A DNA stretch of 64,000 bases from Ligula intestinalis (GCA_036362985.1 JAYGXS010000003.1:30128259-30192258); one strand, 5' to 3'; numbered from the stretch's first letter, positions 32,930 to 43,020 are shown. Translations and numbers: made by a program. The notes: generated by a model not told the origin, from the letters alone.

Positions 32930-34450
32930 AAGTGGCCCATTGACAGAGCCTAGCTTCAGAATGCCATGGATAAGGATTGGGTACCAGTTAAGAGCCTCGC
33001 CTAGCTATCAGCATCGGCACGAAACAAGTTAAGTAGCATTCATAATCTACAGGATTTTTCGCACAAATGTACAGTTTTACACTCCCAGTCTTTTTTAAAA
33101 ATGCCATCAACCATATAGCTGCTCATCGTCCCCAACACAGAGCCCGGTTAAGTATAATCTTTAGCCCTCTTCAAGATGCACTTCGGCTGCGTCAAAGTAG
33201 ACTTGGACGGCGAACGCTGATAGCTTTTGTTAAGGCGTCCTTTTCATGTTTCCCATCGCATTATGCTTCCTTTTAAGCCTGTCTAGTACAGACATTCCAC
33301 AGAGTTTTGGACATGGACGCCATATTATGCAGATATTTTTTTCGTCACATGATTGGTTCGCTTGCAGTCGCAGTAAACTATGAGATGTGTCTTCCCTGGT
33401 TACTCTTTAACACACTGCTTGCATGAAAATACGTTTAAATTGTTTGGTTGTTCAAAAGAACGAACAATTTTTGGCACGTTTTAATCGTACATAATGAAAT
33501 ACCGTTTTATATTGTAAATTTAAAAGTATGTAAGCGAGGTATAATTTGATGAGGTCTGAGTCACCAAAAAGAAAGTACGTTAGGTTAATTAGGACTGATC
33601 GGATAATTCTAAAAACCGGCTTTCTGCCTTTTTCTCATGTGAAATTTTATCTGCGCTTATAAAACATTTGCTGAGCTGCGTTAGGCTACAAGTTCACTTG
33701 GTGCTGACCCGCTTGTTCTATATGCTCTTCTATGGAAACTAATTCACATAATACTTGCACAGAAATTTCTTTAACACTTTTCGATTGTTCGCCAAAACAC
33801 GAATGCTTGGTCATTTTAAATCTCAAACTTTCACAAAACCGCATCCTTCGCAAACAGATATCCAATTCACTTTTCTGCACTTTTCGTCGGAAACAGCCCA
33901 CACTGCTGGCTCGAGTTACATTACACTGTAGGAATTTCGTTCCATATGAACTTAACTAGCGTCACCTCCACCTGTTGCAGTTATGAGCTCGAAAACCGGT
34001 GGCAAACAGGTACAGGTGAACGACGGTTAAGAACATGTGCCCTACCTTTTGGAATTTTCACTTTCCGAGAGCATAAATTAAGATGGTCTGCAGAAATAAT
34101 CAGAGGAACCACTTAGGACTTGGGATGTTGAAGTGCAATGAGTAGGTCTATGTTCCGTCATTGCAGTTTCCCAAGCAGGAATAATATATGTGTGGTTCAG
34201 CATCCTTTTGATTTGCATCGCTATTCCTGCGGGGCAAGCTTGCAAAAATAAGCCTGACAATTTACCTCAGAGGTGAGTCAGTCAAAGCCAAGCCGATGTA
34301 ATGTTGTGCATAAGAGTAGTTTACCAAATTTAGAAATGTTTAATTTAACGCCCTGCAACATATGTCAGTGTAAAAGATCCCACATTTAATCCTTAATTTT
34401 ATAAGTTCTATGCAAAATATTTCATAAACACATAAGACATTTTTACACAT
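32930..34450 (+). repeat. downstream block of the tandem unit (copy e, no gene attached)
   Basis: Landmarks in order: CCCATTGACAGAGCCTAGCTTC, AGCATCGGCACGAAACAAGT, CCATCAACCATATAGCTGCTCATC, CCGGTTAAGTATAATC, TTTTGGACATGGACGCCA, CGCTTGCAGTCGC, TTTTAATCGTACATAATG, and the tail ATCCAATTCACTTTTCTGCACTTTTCGTCGG through GGTTCAGCATCCTTTTGATTTGCATCGC. No gene copy precedes it. Confidence 0.65.
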
Positions 34451-34559
34451 TCTAGTAAATGCTGTCATTGCAGCTGTCTTCTATTTAACACAAGCGCGTT
34501 GGACATCCTTACATGTTGTTGTCACATAAGTAGGCAAACCGTATATGAGAACCTTTTAA

Positions 34560-34710
34560 AATTTTTATGTTCAATTCAATTTTATTAGGTAAATATAGGT
34601 AAATACCTTTGAAATCCCTCTTGGTACATAGCTATGATGCAGAACATGTGGCGTTTCCAGTACTGAAACTGTGTTAAGGGGGCAGACAGTTAAAAAACTC
34701 CTTAGGCATT
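34560..34710 (+). repeat. interspersed repeat fragment (AGGTAAATATAGGTAAATACC type)
   Basis: TTCAATTTTATTAGGTAAATATAGG is nearly identical to 48315-48345. It continues with TTTGAAATCCCTC and GGGGGCAGACAG as in the 48 kb copy, then stops. Confidence 0.6.
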
Positions 34711-35590
34711 TTCCAAAAGTCTCGGCTTCGCCTTAAGGCTACGTTGCCCATTACTGTCCCTTATGTAGGCTAACTGCACGTGTGCTGGATACGGGAAACT
34801 CTTAAAATCAAGGCGTATTAGATGAATAGCTCGGCATTTCTGAGGTCGCTTTGACTTGATGTACAATAGATGAATGCTTGGAAGGAGTAATTATGGAGAA
34901 AGTAGCGATGAAAAACCGGTATGTGAAAGTCCGAAGTCTGCGCTATCAACTAAAAGTAAGTATAGGCTTTTCATGAAAATCATGATATTGACAATGACTA
35001 AGTCATGCTTGATAAACTCTGTGGAAAAAACACGATTCCTACAGGTGAATTCCAGCCACCTTGAGGGTTTGAGCTTGGGACTTGTTGATGCACATAGCAA
35101 AGCAAACCTTCAGTGGAAATTGAATGTAGTATCAGATGGTATGATAGGAATGCGCGGGATGTAAACAGTTTCTCCTTTTGCGCAGCCGACCATAATTCTG
35201 CCATCTATCAAATATGGCATCAGCCACTTGGCAGTTAGACTAGTGCCATTGCATGGCCATGGTGCATCGATACTTCTCATAAGCAGAAGAAGATTAGGGA
35301 AAACATTTTTTCTCTAACTTCTATGTCACTGCTCAAAGAATGTGTCATATTGTTTGTTTTTATAACATTTCTATAAATACCACTGTTGTTCATAATGATA
35401 GTTTGTAAGGGTTAGATCTAGAATTGATTGATTTGGTAGGTAATTCAATCTAAACTAGGAGCTAGCCGAACTTCAGTTTGATTGGGCCAGCCGGATTATG
35501 CACTCATTGTGTGAAGGTGTGGCAGACAGTTGCATTACTGGTGACCGCGACTACCTGGACGTAAGTATGGGGGTCCAAGTGGTACTAGGT
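34710..35590. other. no gene recognised
   Basis: An open frame of 96 codons at 34874-35164 (plus) begins MLGRSNYGESSDEKP, but it overlaps an equally long minus-strand frame, has no repeat partner and no known motif. I do not call it. Confidence 0.4.
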
Positions 35591-36110
35591 CAAGTGAGTC
35601 GCCTTTCATTCGATGACTGATTGGTTACCCCTCTCAGGGGGGTGTTGGCCCAGGCTTCATGCAGGGCTGCTCTCGCCCTTCTGAGATCCAATGGTCTGTA
35701 TGCATATGCAATGCCAGTCCTCAGCCAACCACGGTCCCTACGGCCTGGTAGGCGCTGGCACTTTCTCCCAGTTCTGATTCCCTGTTGGTAACTCGTTCTC
35801 GCCCCACTGGGATTCAGGTTCCACCTCAGGTGTCTGTTGTGGCTTGCTTCAGCGTTTGTTGCAGCTGTTGGACCACGCGGTGCCGATCGTCGAAATCGAC
35901 GGGGGAACTGTCGTGAGGTCAAGTGATTTACGGTCAGGCTGGCTTCGTTCCAAATAATGAAAACAGTCAGGCGATAGGACAGTAGAGGAACATTTACACG
36001 CGCATGCCTTGCGCGCGCGTATACAAAGTGAGCATGGTACTAACACACATGCGCACAGGTCGAGCTGGTGGCGTTTCAATATGACCCCTTCGACCAATGA
36101 TAACGGAGAC
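35590..36110 (-). repeat. interspersed repeat, inverse of the 5.9-6.44 kb copy
   Basis: The reverse complement of 35.65-35.83 kb contains GTGCCAGCGCCTACCAGGCC, GTAGGGACCGTGG and GGCATTGCATATGCATAC, as at 6360-6425. An alternating purine-pyrimidine patch with GCGCGCGCGTATAC lies at about 36012-36026. No coding region is identified. Confidence 0.5.
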
Positions 36111-37060
36111 GCACACAGAGACAGTCATCACTTTTATCAAGTATACAAATTACCTCATACTTAAACTTCTGAGGTGCTCAAGTATCAAATAATCCCTGGC
36201 AGCGTATATTTGACAGGTTGAGGAAATAAATTTTCAGTCATTTCGACAAGCCATCAGCATCTATAATGCCACAAATGAAACCGACACTTTAATATTTAAT
36301 AATTCTGTGTTTCCTTTGAGGAGAACAGTCATCACAAAATATCTCACTCAGCTCAGCGATTTTTCCAGAAGACGAATATGTTAATGCTTTGACTTTTCGG
36401 CTCTAATTCTCTCGCTGATCTTTGACAAGGTTTATTGTATTGGAGGCCTTATTTCGTACTGCTATAGGAGTTAAGGCTAAGAAGGTTAACCCGAACACTT
36501 ACGATCTTCCACGCCCGGTTCCTTAGGAGATGGGAAAATGCTTGGGTAGAATGTATTGTGTATACAACAAATAGGAGAAATTAGCCAATCGGTCCGGGAT
36601 GGCCGTGAGAGCCGCATGATCGCGTGGCCTCACGCGCGTCCCGCTCAAAGCCAATTTTCAAGTCCCTTCTCAGTGCAGAATTTCAATGGGGACTGCAAAG
36701 CTTTTCAGGAAGCTGATTTGTCCAGAGCGCTTCGGGACACTAGTTGGTCAACCAGTTTGTGGCACGTCGATGCACCCCGGTGGTGCGAGGGCAAAAGTCG
36801 CGCGGCGGTGCGACAAGCGCCATCGTGCTGAGGAAGGCGCGACTGGGCGACCAAGATTGTCCCTGCCAGAGGTGGGCTGCAGAACCGTTACACAACTGCG
36901 CCGTTGATGCAGTATCGTTGGGTTTGCCAATCAGCACTCAGGAAGCGACTGTGTTCATGTGATTGGCTCCTCCAGCGGACGCCTATCTTCGATCCGAGTT
37001 GTGCCCTCGCTATCCCTCTATCTACAAAAACAGCTCCTTAGTAATTCGTGAAGAGAAGGA
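36110..37060 (+). repeat. upstream block of the tandem unit (copy c) with GC-rich insert
   Basis: The flanks are the usual upstream block: AATATGTTAATGCTTTGACTTTTCGG near 36380 and CGCCGTTGATGCAGTATCGTTGG through GCGGACGCCTATC near 36900-36985. Between them (about 36460-36890) lies a GC-rich, CpG-containing insert absent from the 3.2 kb and 55.2 kb copies. The junction near 36465-36535 matches the inverse of 57.26-57.33 kb, which suggests that the insert is part of a Gypsy-type element. Confidence 0.5.
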
Positions 37061-37139
37061 AGTCAGTACGTCTATTTATGAAACGTCCACCATTAAACCA
37101 CCTATACAGATCCTAAAAGACGTCATAACCGAGAATTTT

Positions 37140-37543
37140 AGCTTATAGAATGTCAAGCCGTCTTCCAGGCCCTTCTGTGTGTACCACAAATTATTACTTA
37201 CGTTTCGATTTCCCGTTGTTGAACGAGTCATTATAGCAAGATCACTAACATCATTAAAAATCTAGAACCCATGTTCGCAGTTTTAATGCCACTGCATGAA
37301 ACAGATGCAAGATTTTCTCTACATCAGTCATTTCGCTTGAGATTGCGCCTGCAAGGTTTGATCCGATGGGCAATTAATTTTGCAGAAAATTGCATAAGTT
37401 GGCAGGATGGCTTCTTGAGAAGTAAAACACGTGTTTAATGAAATGCAGCATCACACCTATATAGTTACATGTATAGAAAATACGGAAAAGGTAAACGTCC
37501 TGTTAAAGTTCTTAATGGTTAGCTCTAACTGGTCGCACACCGT
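37140..37543 (+). promoter_or_regulatory. presumed promoter region of Cys-rich copy 3
   Basis: Homologous to 16.79-17.23 and 3.64-4.01 kb (GTTGTTGAACGAGTCATT, CTAGAACCCATGTTCGCAGTTTTAATGCC, CGCCTGCAAGGTTTGATCC). The TATA-like box of copies 1 and 2 is changed here to a GTTAAAGTTCTT sequence, so any core promoter must differ. Confidence 0.35.
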
Positions 37544-38139
37544 TTGCATGCCAAAGCGGGACTACATTTTTTATACGCTGCCATTTGCATGTTTATTTTA
37601 AATAACCTTCGCAGACGTGAACGTGATTCATCATCCTGCAGTGAATCAGGAAACAAATTTCATCTGTTAAGGTATTGCGAAATACTGATTTGTGAAATAC
37701 TTTATTTATTGCCTCCATCCGTTCAAGTGAGCTATTCCGCAAGTGCGAATGGATGTCTCCATACGAAAAACAGTTTGTTGACGAGATGTGTACTTGCGTG
37801 GAGAAAAGGTCCCTTCCGAATTGCAAATCCTGGAAAAAGTGCAATTCATTTGAAAAGAACTACTACGAGTGCAAATATGGACTACTTGAGTGTTATTGTC
37901 TGGAAAAAAACTGCATGACGCTGTGCGTTCGCATAGAAGAAGAAGAAAAAGAAAACGAAGAAAAAGATATAGGCAAAATAGAACAAGAAAAAAGCATATG
38001 TTATACGAAATGTGAAGAACGCATGGAGTTCTGCAAGCAGAGATGCCATGGCACAGAAAATTGCAATTATTTATTTCGAACGGACTACGAGGGGTGCAAT
38101 CAGGGGGATTATGACTTCCCTCCTAATTTAGGTTTTTGA
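37544..38139 (+). CDS. Cys-rich secreted protein, copy 3, double-module form (best gene of the window)
   Basis: Two-exon model: exon 1 37544-37671 (ATG in GCATGCC), intron 37672-37727 (GTATTG...TTCAAG, 56 nt, phase 2), exon 2 37728-38139, predicted 179 residues. Exon 1 encodes MHAK followed by a hydrophobic core (GLHFLYAAICMFIL), like a signal peptide, and then an Arg/Ser-rich piece with one Cys. Counting from the Met at 37753, exon 2 has module 1 (C13-x-C15, C24, C30, C40; the third Cys of the pattern is Ser), a partial module (C47-x-C49-x4-C54-x3-C58), a Glu/Lys-rich linker (about 62-81, built on GAA repeats), and a last module (C83, C87, C94, C98, C104, C115). Without splicing, an ATG at 37753 would give 128 residues. 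An extracellular disulfide-rich role is inferred; the function is unknown and no database family is claimed. Confidence 0.6.
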
Positions 38140-38175
38140 AAATTTTTTTTCCAGTTTTGTGCACCCTGCTTTCTA

Positions 38176-38181
38176 AATAAA
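38176..38181 (+). terminator. polyadenylation signal AATAAA, copy 3
   Basis: The hexamer lies about 40 bp after the TGA in the conserved CACCCTGCTTTCTAAATAAAGCCC context. It is followed by ACTTTAACTGAGCACTGGACC, as in copies 5 and 6. Confidence 0.55.
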
Positions 38182-38189
38182 GCCCACTT

Positions 38190-38590
38190 TAACTGAGCAC
38201 TGGACCAGTTGGCCCAAAACCCCCATTAATAATTTGGTTTTTATTTCAATAGAAAGAGTGATCAATTACGTATCCCAGCCCAGAATGGAAAATATATAAA
38301 TGTATTGTCGACTTCGGTAGTTGGTGAAGCTTGTACGTAAATATGCCAGAATGGTGTGCAGTTGTGTTACCATTGTGAACAGCAATAAAGATTTAGTCGA
38401 AATATCTGTTATTTTCACGCGCATGTTGAAACTGTTGAGGAAATGTGTCTTTAGATTCAAAGCACCTAGAGGCCTTGTTTTCACATCAACAAAGACGTCT
38501 ATAAGACCATCAGGGAGCGCAACCTAAACTACTGACGAAAAAAATTATCACAGCTGTAAACTTGGTTCAGAAGAATTTGATGCGACCAGT
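38190..38590 (+). repeat. 3' flank of copy 3, shared with copies 2 and 6
   Basis: Continues in parallel with 17.73-18.03 kb and 60.70-61.03 kb (GGTTTTTATTTCAATAGAAAGAG, GACTTCGGTAGTTGGTG, GAGGAAATGTGTCTTTAGATTC, GACCATCAGGGAGCGCAACC). No gene is seen. Confidence 0.6.
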
Positions 38591-38650
38591 GGAACACAAG
38601 TTTTATTTTCCTGACGTTCCAACTTCTGTCGAGAATCCTTAATCATAGGT
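38590..38650 (-). ncRNA. decayed hammerhead-like motif of a Penelope-like element
   Basis: The reverse complement ends in GGAACGTCAGGAAAATAAAAC, which parallels GGAAACGTCAGGCAAATAAGAG of the motif at 61.6 kb. The CUGAUGA core and stem II are degraded. It lies 3' of the Penelope-like coding relic on the same strand, as expected for a terminal repeat copy of that element. Confidence 0.4.
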
Positions 38651-38953
38651 TATCGTAGCAAAGTCCTAGACATACGCAGATCAGGGTGATACAGGCGCAG
38701 ATTGCATGGTATTGATACTTCGTAGCGGTCATCTGCGTGCGTTCTATAATCATGAGTTGTTGTAGCCAGCGCCTGAGTTCTTACTTTGTGCGGTGGTGGC
38801 TAATAAATAACAACGATTTCCTTGGCCGCTTCGGATGCAGGCTTGATAATGGCGCGAAAATGATGCGCGCTGTCGTCAGAGGTTTTGCTGCGCCTCCAGC
38901 CGTTTTCTGCTGTGGCCTAGGGTATTTCGGTCTCATGACCCGGCGCCTGACGG

Positions 38954-39360
38954 TTACTTCTGCCCTATGCCCAACTCCAAATAAAAGTGGGATGAGTCAG
39001 GGCTGACCGATTCCGATACATTCACCACGTACGGAGGAGCTAGCCAAACGTTTGAGCCAGTTGGATGTGGCATCTTCTCTCGTTTGCGTATGCATTGGTT
39101 GAAAAAATTGCGCGGGTAACCATCCACTCTGAGTACCCATCGAGAGTGTTGTGTTTCAGCAATTTTTTCTTCCACTTCGCTGCAGTGCGTCTCAACACAT
39201 CGGCATTGCGCTCTTATGCAGCTGCGTTTGTGACCGATCGGGTGATTGCTCTTGTAGTTCAAGACTTGCATAGTGTTGGTTGTTTTCCTGAACACTTTAG
39301 TTTTATGGCCAACACCGTCTTTGCGGCAACCGAGGATATCCAGTGAAAAGTTGGTTGTTG
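38954..39360 (-). mobile_element. Penelope-like element relic, end of reverse transcriptase and linker
   Basis: On the minus strand the region reads DILGCRKDGVGHKTKVFRK, TTNTMQVLNYKSNHPIGHKR, then SEVEEKIAETQ, LRVDGYPRNFFNQCIRKR and PPYVVNVSESVS. These correspond to the typical Penelope order: the final RT strand with VYRKxTxT and NHPxxHKRS, the helical linker with ETHCS and GYPxNF, and the PYVxxVSE motif before the GIY-YIG domain. The GIY-YIG domain itself and the RT palm are missing. No stop interrupts the 113-codon stretch 38954-39295. Confidence 0.75.
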
Positions 39361-40680
39361 AGTAGCCTTGAGGAATAGGTGCAGGCTAACTGAGCGAAAG
39401 CTCTTCAATGAAAGCCATTTTTCTCCGAATGGTCTGCTCGTTGCCTTAAATGCTCGTAGTTGGGCCTCCTCGACTCCGGAGATGTCATTGTTTCCAAAGC
39501 AAATGAGCAGAGGTGTAATTCTTTAGCAATTAAGGACTTACAACTCTCGTCAGAAGAAATTCTTTGGGAAAAATGTTGTTTACTGGGGTAATTTTTGACA
39601 CTGGCTCACCAGGTCGTCATCAGACAGATAGGAAGTGTACAAAACAACTCTCATCATTGTTTCAGATACTGGAGTAATTTTATTAAAGTTCTTTAGGTAT
39701 TGCTGCACGGTAACCAAATCAGCAAGTAAGGAAGAAGTCACCCTCCCTAATATTAGGCGCCAGAATAGGGTCATTATTGTGCATATAACGACTGGGTTGC
39801 TGTCTTTGGCGGTCATGGCCACTTGGAAAGCCAGAGCTAGGGTTAGTTGTATCCCGTTTTGCCTGAACGACTGTCTGAAAAAGCGATGACAGCTAGTTGT
39901 AGAGCAAGTTTAAGTGGTGCACGATGGTGTGTTGCAGTTCCCGAGAGGGGGTGTCGTGTAAAGTGGCCGCTTTTGCGTTGGCCAAGGGGCGACCTTTTCG
40001 GGCGGCCGCTTAGCAACTGCGACTTTTTGAACGCGCATATGTGCGCGCGTGGAAGTCGTCCAAACGTTTTCAGCATGTCCGAAAGCGCTCTTCGCGAGGA
40101 TGCATGACCTCGAGGCAACGCACATTGAACAACGAATTCGGACAGCATTGTTGGCTTCCCTAACCTGGTAAAGTTGCACATTTTCGATCTGATGGGTTCA
40201 CTCTGATCAGCACTGTGTGCAATACAGGATGGCCGGCTAAGCAGTGGGAGTAAAATCATGTTCAGTAGTCCCTTCTGAAGATGCCTCGTATGGCACCCCA
40301 GGAAAGACCAAACAGGACTACCAAATTCTGTTTATCAAGAGGTGAAAGAGGTGTGTGGGTACCAGGTGGTTTGTGAAACGCATAGATGGGAGGTTAGGTT
40401 TTATCAGCCACTGTCCTCTTACCCACTTCCAGTTGTAATGACTCTGTCTTGCCAAGGGATCCTGGCGGATGCATGAGTTCGATAGATACTGCGCAAGTCT
40501 GCTAGAAAAGTACACACGCAAACGACTCTCTCGCACTTCCAGGGAGTCATAGTGGGCATCATTATTCGAGATTTTCAGACTGTTATTTGTTCCAAAAAAA
40601 TCACCTCGGGTGTATGCGATTACAAATTGCTCCACTACTAACGGCTTTGTGATCAATGGAGTAGTGGCCCTTGCGCAGGG
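39360..40680 (+). repeat. interspersed repeat (second copy of the 22.04-22.76 kb element) with GC-rich insert
   Basis: The parts 39.38-39.88 and 40.43-40.68 kb match 22.1-22.5 and 22.5-22.72 kb. Between them lies a block (about 39.89-40.42 kb) absent from the other copy. Its centre (39940-40110) is GC- and CpG-rich (GCGGCCGC, GCGCGCGTGG). The minus strand at 39590-39625 contains CUGAUGACGACCUGGUGAGCCAG, an outline of a hammerhead core plus stem II, but the GAAAC and GUC parts are lost. No gene is called. Confidence 0.5.
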
Positions 40681-41310
40681 CGAACGACTGCCAGTAGGGC
40701 GTACGGTAATTTACGTTCGGCACCTGGCGTCAGGATCAACCACGTCATCTGGCAACAGGTAAGATGATTCGCTAACCGTATAGCCGTACGGTTGTAAGCA
40801 TCTGTTTGTGGAATATTTAGCTGGTTTCTTGTAGAAAACCTGAAAGGATTCATTATTACAAACTCGATGAGGACAGAACTTGCTTCGGGAATAGCTTCGG
40901 AGATGGTTGAGGGGCACAATAGGTATCTGGCTAACTCAATACTGGAAAACATTGTTGCTCCTGCCAGACTAGATAAAACGTCGTGGAGATGAGTATGTGG
41001 ATATCTGTCGGGTAGAGTACGGGTGTTCAATCGTCGGTTATCGCCACATGGGTGGATTTTTTACACACCATACCTAGAGGTGCACCCCAACGACTAGCTA
41101 AAGGCCTAACTACGCCTAGCTCTATCCTAAGACTGAATTCAGCCTTGGTGGTAAATAATTTCTTGGCAGCTAACTGACTAAGAACGGGTGGTTCGGAAGT
41201 CCAAACATATTGTACGACAGAACGCTTAATAGGTTGGTCAAATTTTGAGGGTCGTGAGATGGGAGATAGTCCCGATACCAAATGATGATAGGGTGTCAAA
41301 CAATATATTT
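40640..41310 (-). mobile_element. Ty3/Gypsy-like reverse transcriptase relic
   Basis: Minus-strand reading: KAEFSLRIELGVVRPLASRW and GAPLGMVCKKS (41027-41299), then RTLPDRYPHTHLHDVLSSL, AGATMFSSIELAR and AIPEASSVL (40653-41030). These are the conserved pre-palm and palm start of Gypsy reverse transcriptases (AEF..ML.LGIVRPS.SPW.SPL..V.KK, N..T..D.YP.P...D, GA..FS.IDL). The aspartate of the FSxIDL motif is Glu. The FG, YIDD and later RNase H/integrase parts are not recognisable. Clearly dead. Confidence 0.7.
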
Positions 41311-42230
41311 TTGAAGTGCGCGTTTAAGGGGATTAAAGAGTATGAATATAAAATTAACACTACAAAGGTGTCTTGGGGCCAACTAGTTTATGGGACTTGA
41401 AGTCAACGAAAAACCGAAATCCCTCAAAAATAAGATCCCAGAATGGAAGAATGAACGCAAGCGGTTGAAAATATCCAACGAAATAAACGTCGAAGACCCT
41501 ACTCAAGAGCTAGTAAACGTTGACCAACAGCTATGACAGGAGTAATAACAGCTGCTTGAAGACGAAAGGAAAAATTGGGGGAATTTGGTTCAGTCGAAAT
41601 GCGTGGGAATTGACCAATCTCGACACTGCTGTCAGCGGAAAAATTACGGCAGCAACTTCTGTCATAAATTTTCAGAAAGTGTCTTGGAGAGGATGGACCG
41701 ACCAAGTTCGTCGACTTTACTGGTTACCAGATGTTTTTTTTCAGACGAATATGTCCTGTATTTACACGGAGATTAGCAGTGCTGGATGCGATGATAACAT
41801 CGAAAATTGTCCGTTGTCGTTTGGCCTGGACTGAAAGAGTTCGAGCATCCGGTAGTCGAAGAACTAAATTTATAGACACGAGTGGTTCGAATCTTGGTAA
41901 GGTAATGGATAAAGACTGAAAGGCGTGTCAGGACCTCTTCAATAGTAAGTGGTGCGATGCCATGACGGGTACACACCACGGGGTCAGGGCGGGGGTGCGA
42001 ACGGGTGAATGTTAGTGTCGGTACCCTTTACCCGTTCGGTCAAATGTCAGAAACTGTGGTTACATGAGGTCGCCTTTGACGGCAAATTAGAAGCAGCCCT
42101 CTTATTAGTTAAAAACGATGACGCTGAAAGCATTTTGTGAATCGAAGGGCGTGACAAAATGCGGTTGCGTGTAAACTGTTAGCAACTAAACGAAAGTTGA
42201 AGCACAATGAAACGTCAGAGTTACCAATGT
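41310..42230 (+). other. low-gene region; short segment shared with 57.44-57.55 kb
   Basis: At 42060-42140 the sequence GAGGTCGCCTTTGACGGCAAATTAG, then GCAGCCCTC and AAGCATTTTGTGAATC is repeated at 57445-57535. A charged open frame of 48 codons (41390-41536) begins MGLEVNEKPKSLKNK and is rich in Lys/Glu/Asn, with no recognised motif. It is kept only as a note. Elsewhere I see nothing. Confidence 0.35.
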
Positions 42231-42234
42231 GGCA

Positions 42235-42420
42235 TACGAAGTAGTCTATCCAGGAATATCATCCAGTCGTATTCCGAGAGTTACAATGTAGTAAATAAGA
42301 ACAAGTAGATGTTAGGTAAAAGCATGTGCTTTTTAGTGTCTTCGCTAAATAAATAATTTCAATGCATACAACCTGCATAAAATAAAAAGATGTCTGCGGT
42401 TACTACAAGTTGGAAACCCC
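42235..42420 (+). repeat. segment shared with 63.61-63.73 kb
   Basis: AGTAGTCTATCCAGGAATATC..GTTACAATGTAGTAAATAAGAAC recurs as AGTAGTCTATCCTGGAATCTAAG..TTTAACAAATAAGAACG at 63608-63680. This is another sign that units at both ends of the window share upstream sequence. Confidence 0.5.
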
Positions 42421-42422
42421 CA

Positions 42423-42476
42423 AGCCACGGTTTTAGTGCACCGTGGTAGCTTTAAGCGTATCAGATCGCTTAAACT
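42423..42476 (+). other. two adjacent perfect hairpins
   Basis: CCACGG at 42425-42430 pairs with CCGTGG at 42441-42446 (loop 10). TTTAAGCG at 42451-42458 pairs with CGCTTAAA at 42467-42474 (loop 8). They lie about 180 bp upstream of the conserved part of dead gene copy 4. A function as a protein-binding site or RNA element is possible but unproven. Confidence 0.5.
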
Positions 42477-42509
42477 GTGGAAATAAACGGTTTGAGGGTG
42501 GACCTCACT

Positions 42510-43020
42510 CTTACCCCCCACTTCCACCACCAGCGCCATGTCAGCGCGTAGCTGATCGGTGCGATCATTACCACTTGCCCAAGGAACTCCCCTTACTGTT
42601 GTTTTCAAACACTGCTTCCTGTATGTTTTTTCCGAAATAACGTTCCCAGACGTGAACATGATACGTCATCCTGCAGTTAGACTGTTTAACCAGGAAACAA
42701 ATGTCATCTGTAAAATCATTGAAAAATACTGATTCGTTAAATATTATTTTTCATTGTATTTTCCCCATCCGTTCCAGTTTATCTTATGTTGACCGCAGGA
42801 AGAAATGTGGTGGCAAGGCAAAATGCAATTTCTCATATCAGAAGAACTATGGTGAGTGCAATTGGAAATTGCTTAAGTGATCGCCTTGCCCCACCTCAAA
42901 TTTAAACCGGTCATTCCCCTACCTTGGGTTTTGGGCATTATTTATTGCAGTTTTATGCAACCCGTCTTAAAAATAAAGCCAAATTTTACTGACCAATGGA
43001 CCGGTTGTCCCAAACCACTG
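42510..43020 (+). pseudogene. Cys-rich gene copy 4, decayed
   Basis: The upstream part (GTAGCTGATCGGTGCGATCATTACC) matches copy 7 at 1.4 kb. Exon 1 is hit by a TAG after the conserved SSCS. The acceptor (TTCCCCATCCGTTCCAG) is good. In exon 2 the first half, including the first Cys group, is deleted, and the frame resumes as KKCGGKAKCNFSYQKNYGEC followed by NWKLLK and TGA at 42878. A 3'UTR with AATAAA at about 42975 follows. The remaining codons are well preserved, so the loss is recent. It cannot make the full motif. Confidence 0.65.

Noticed and set aside
34874..35164. 96-codon plus-strand frame as a novel gene
   Set aside because: No motif, no repeat or homologue in the window, overlapping antisense frames of similar length, and unremarkable composition.
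39843..40259. 138-codon minus-strand frame across the GC-rich insert
   Set aside because: GC-rich sequence has few stop codons by chance on several frames at once (plus 39847-40107 and minus 39910-40179 are also open), and no motif is present.
41390..41536. 48-codon Lys/Glu-rich open frame
   Set aside because: Too short, without partner or motif, and next to decayed Gypsy sequence. Mentioned only as a note in the region entry.
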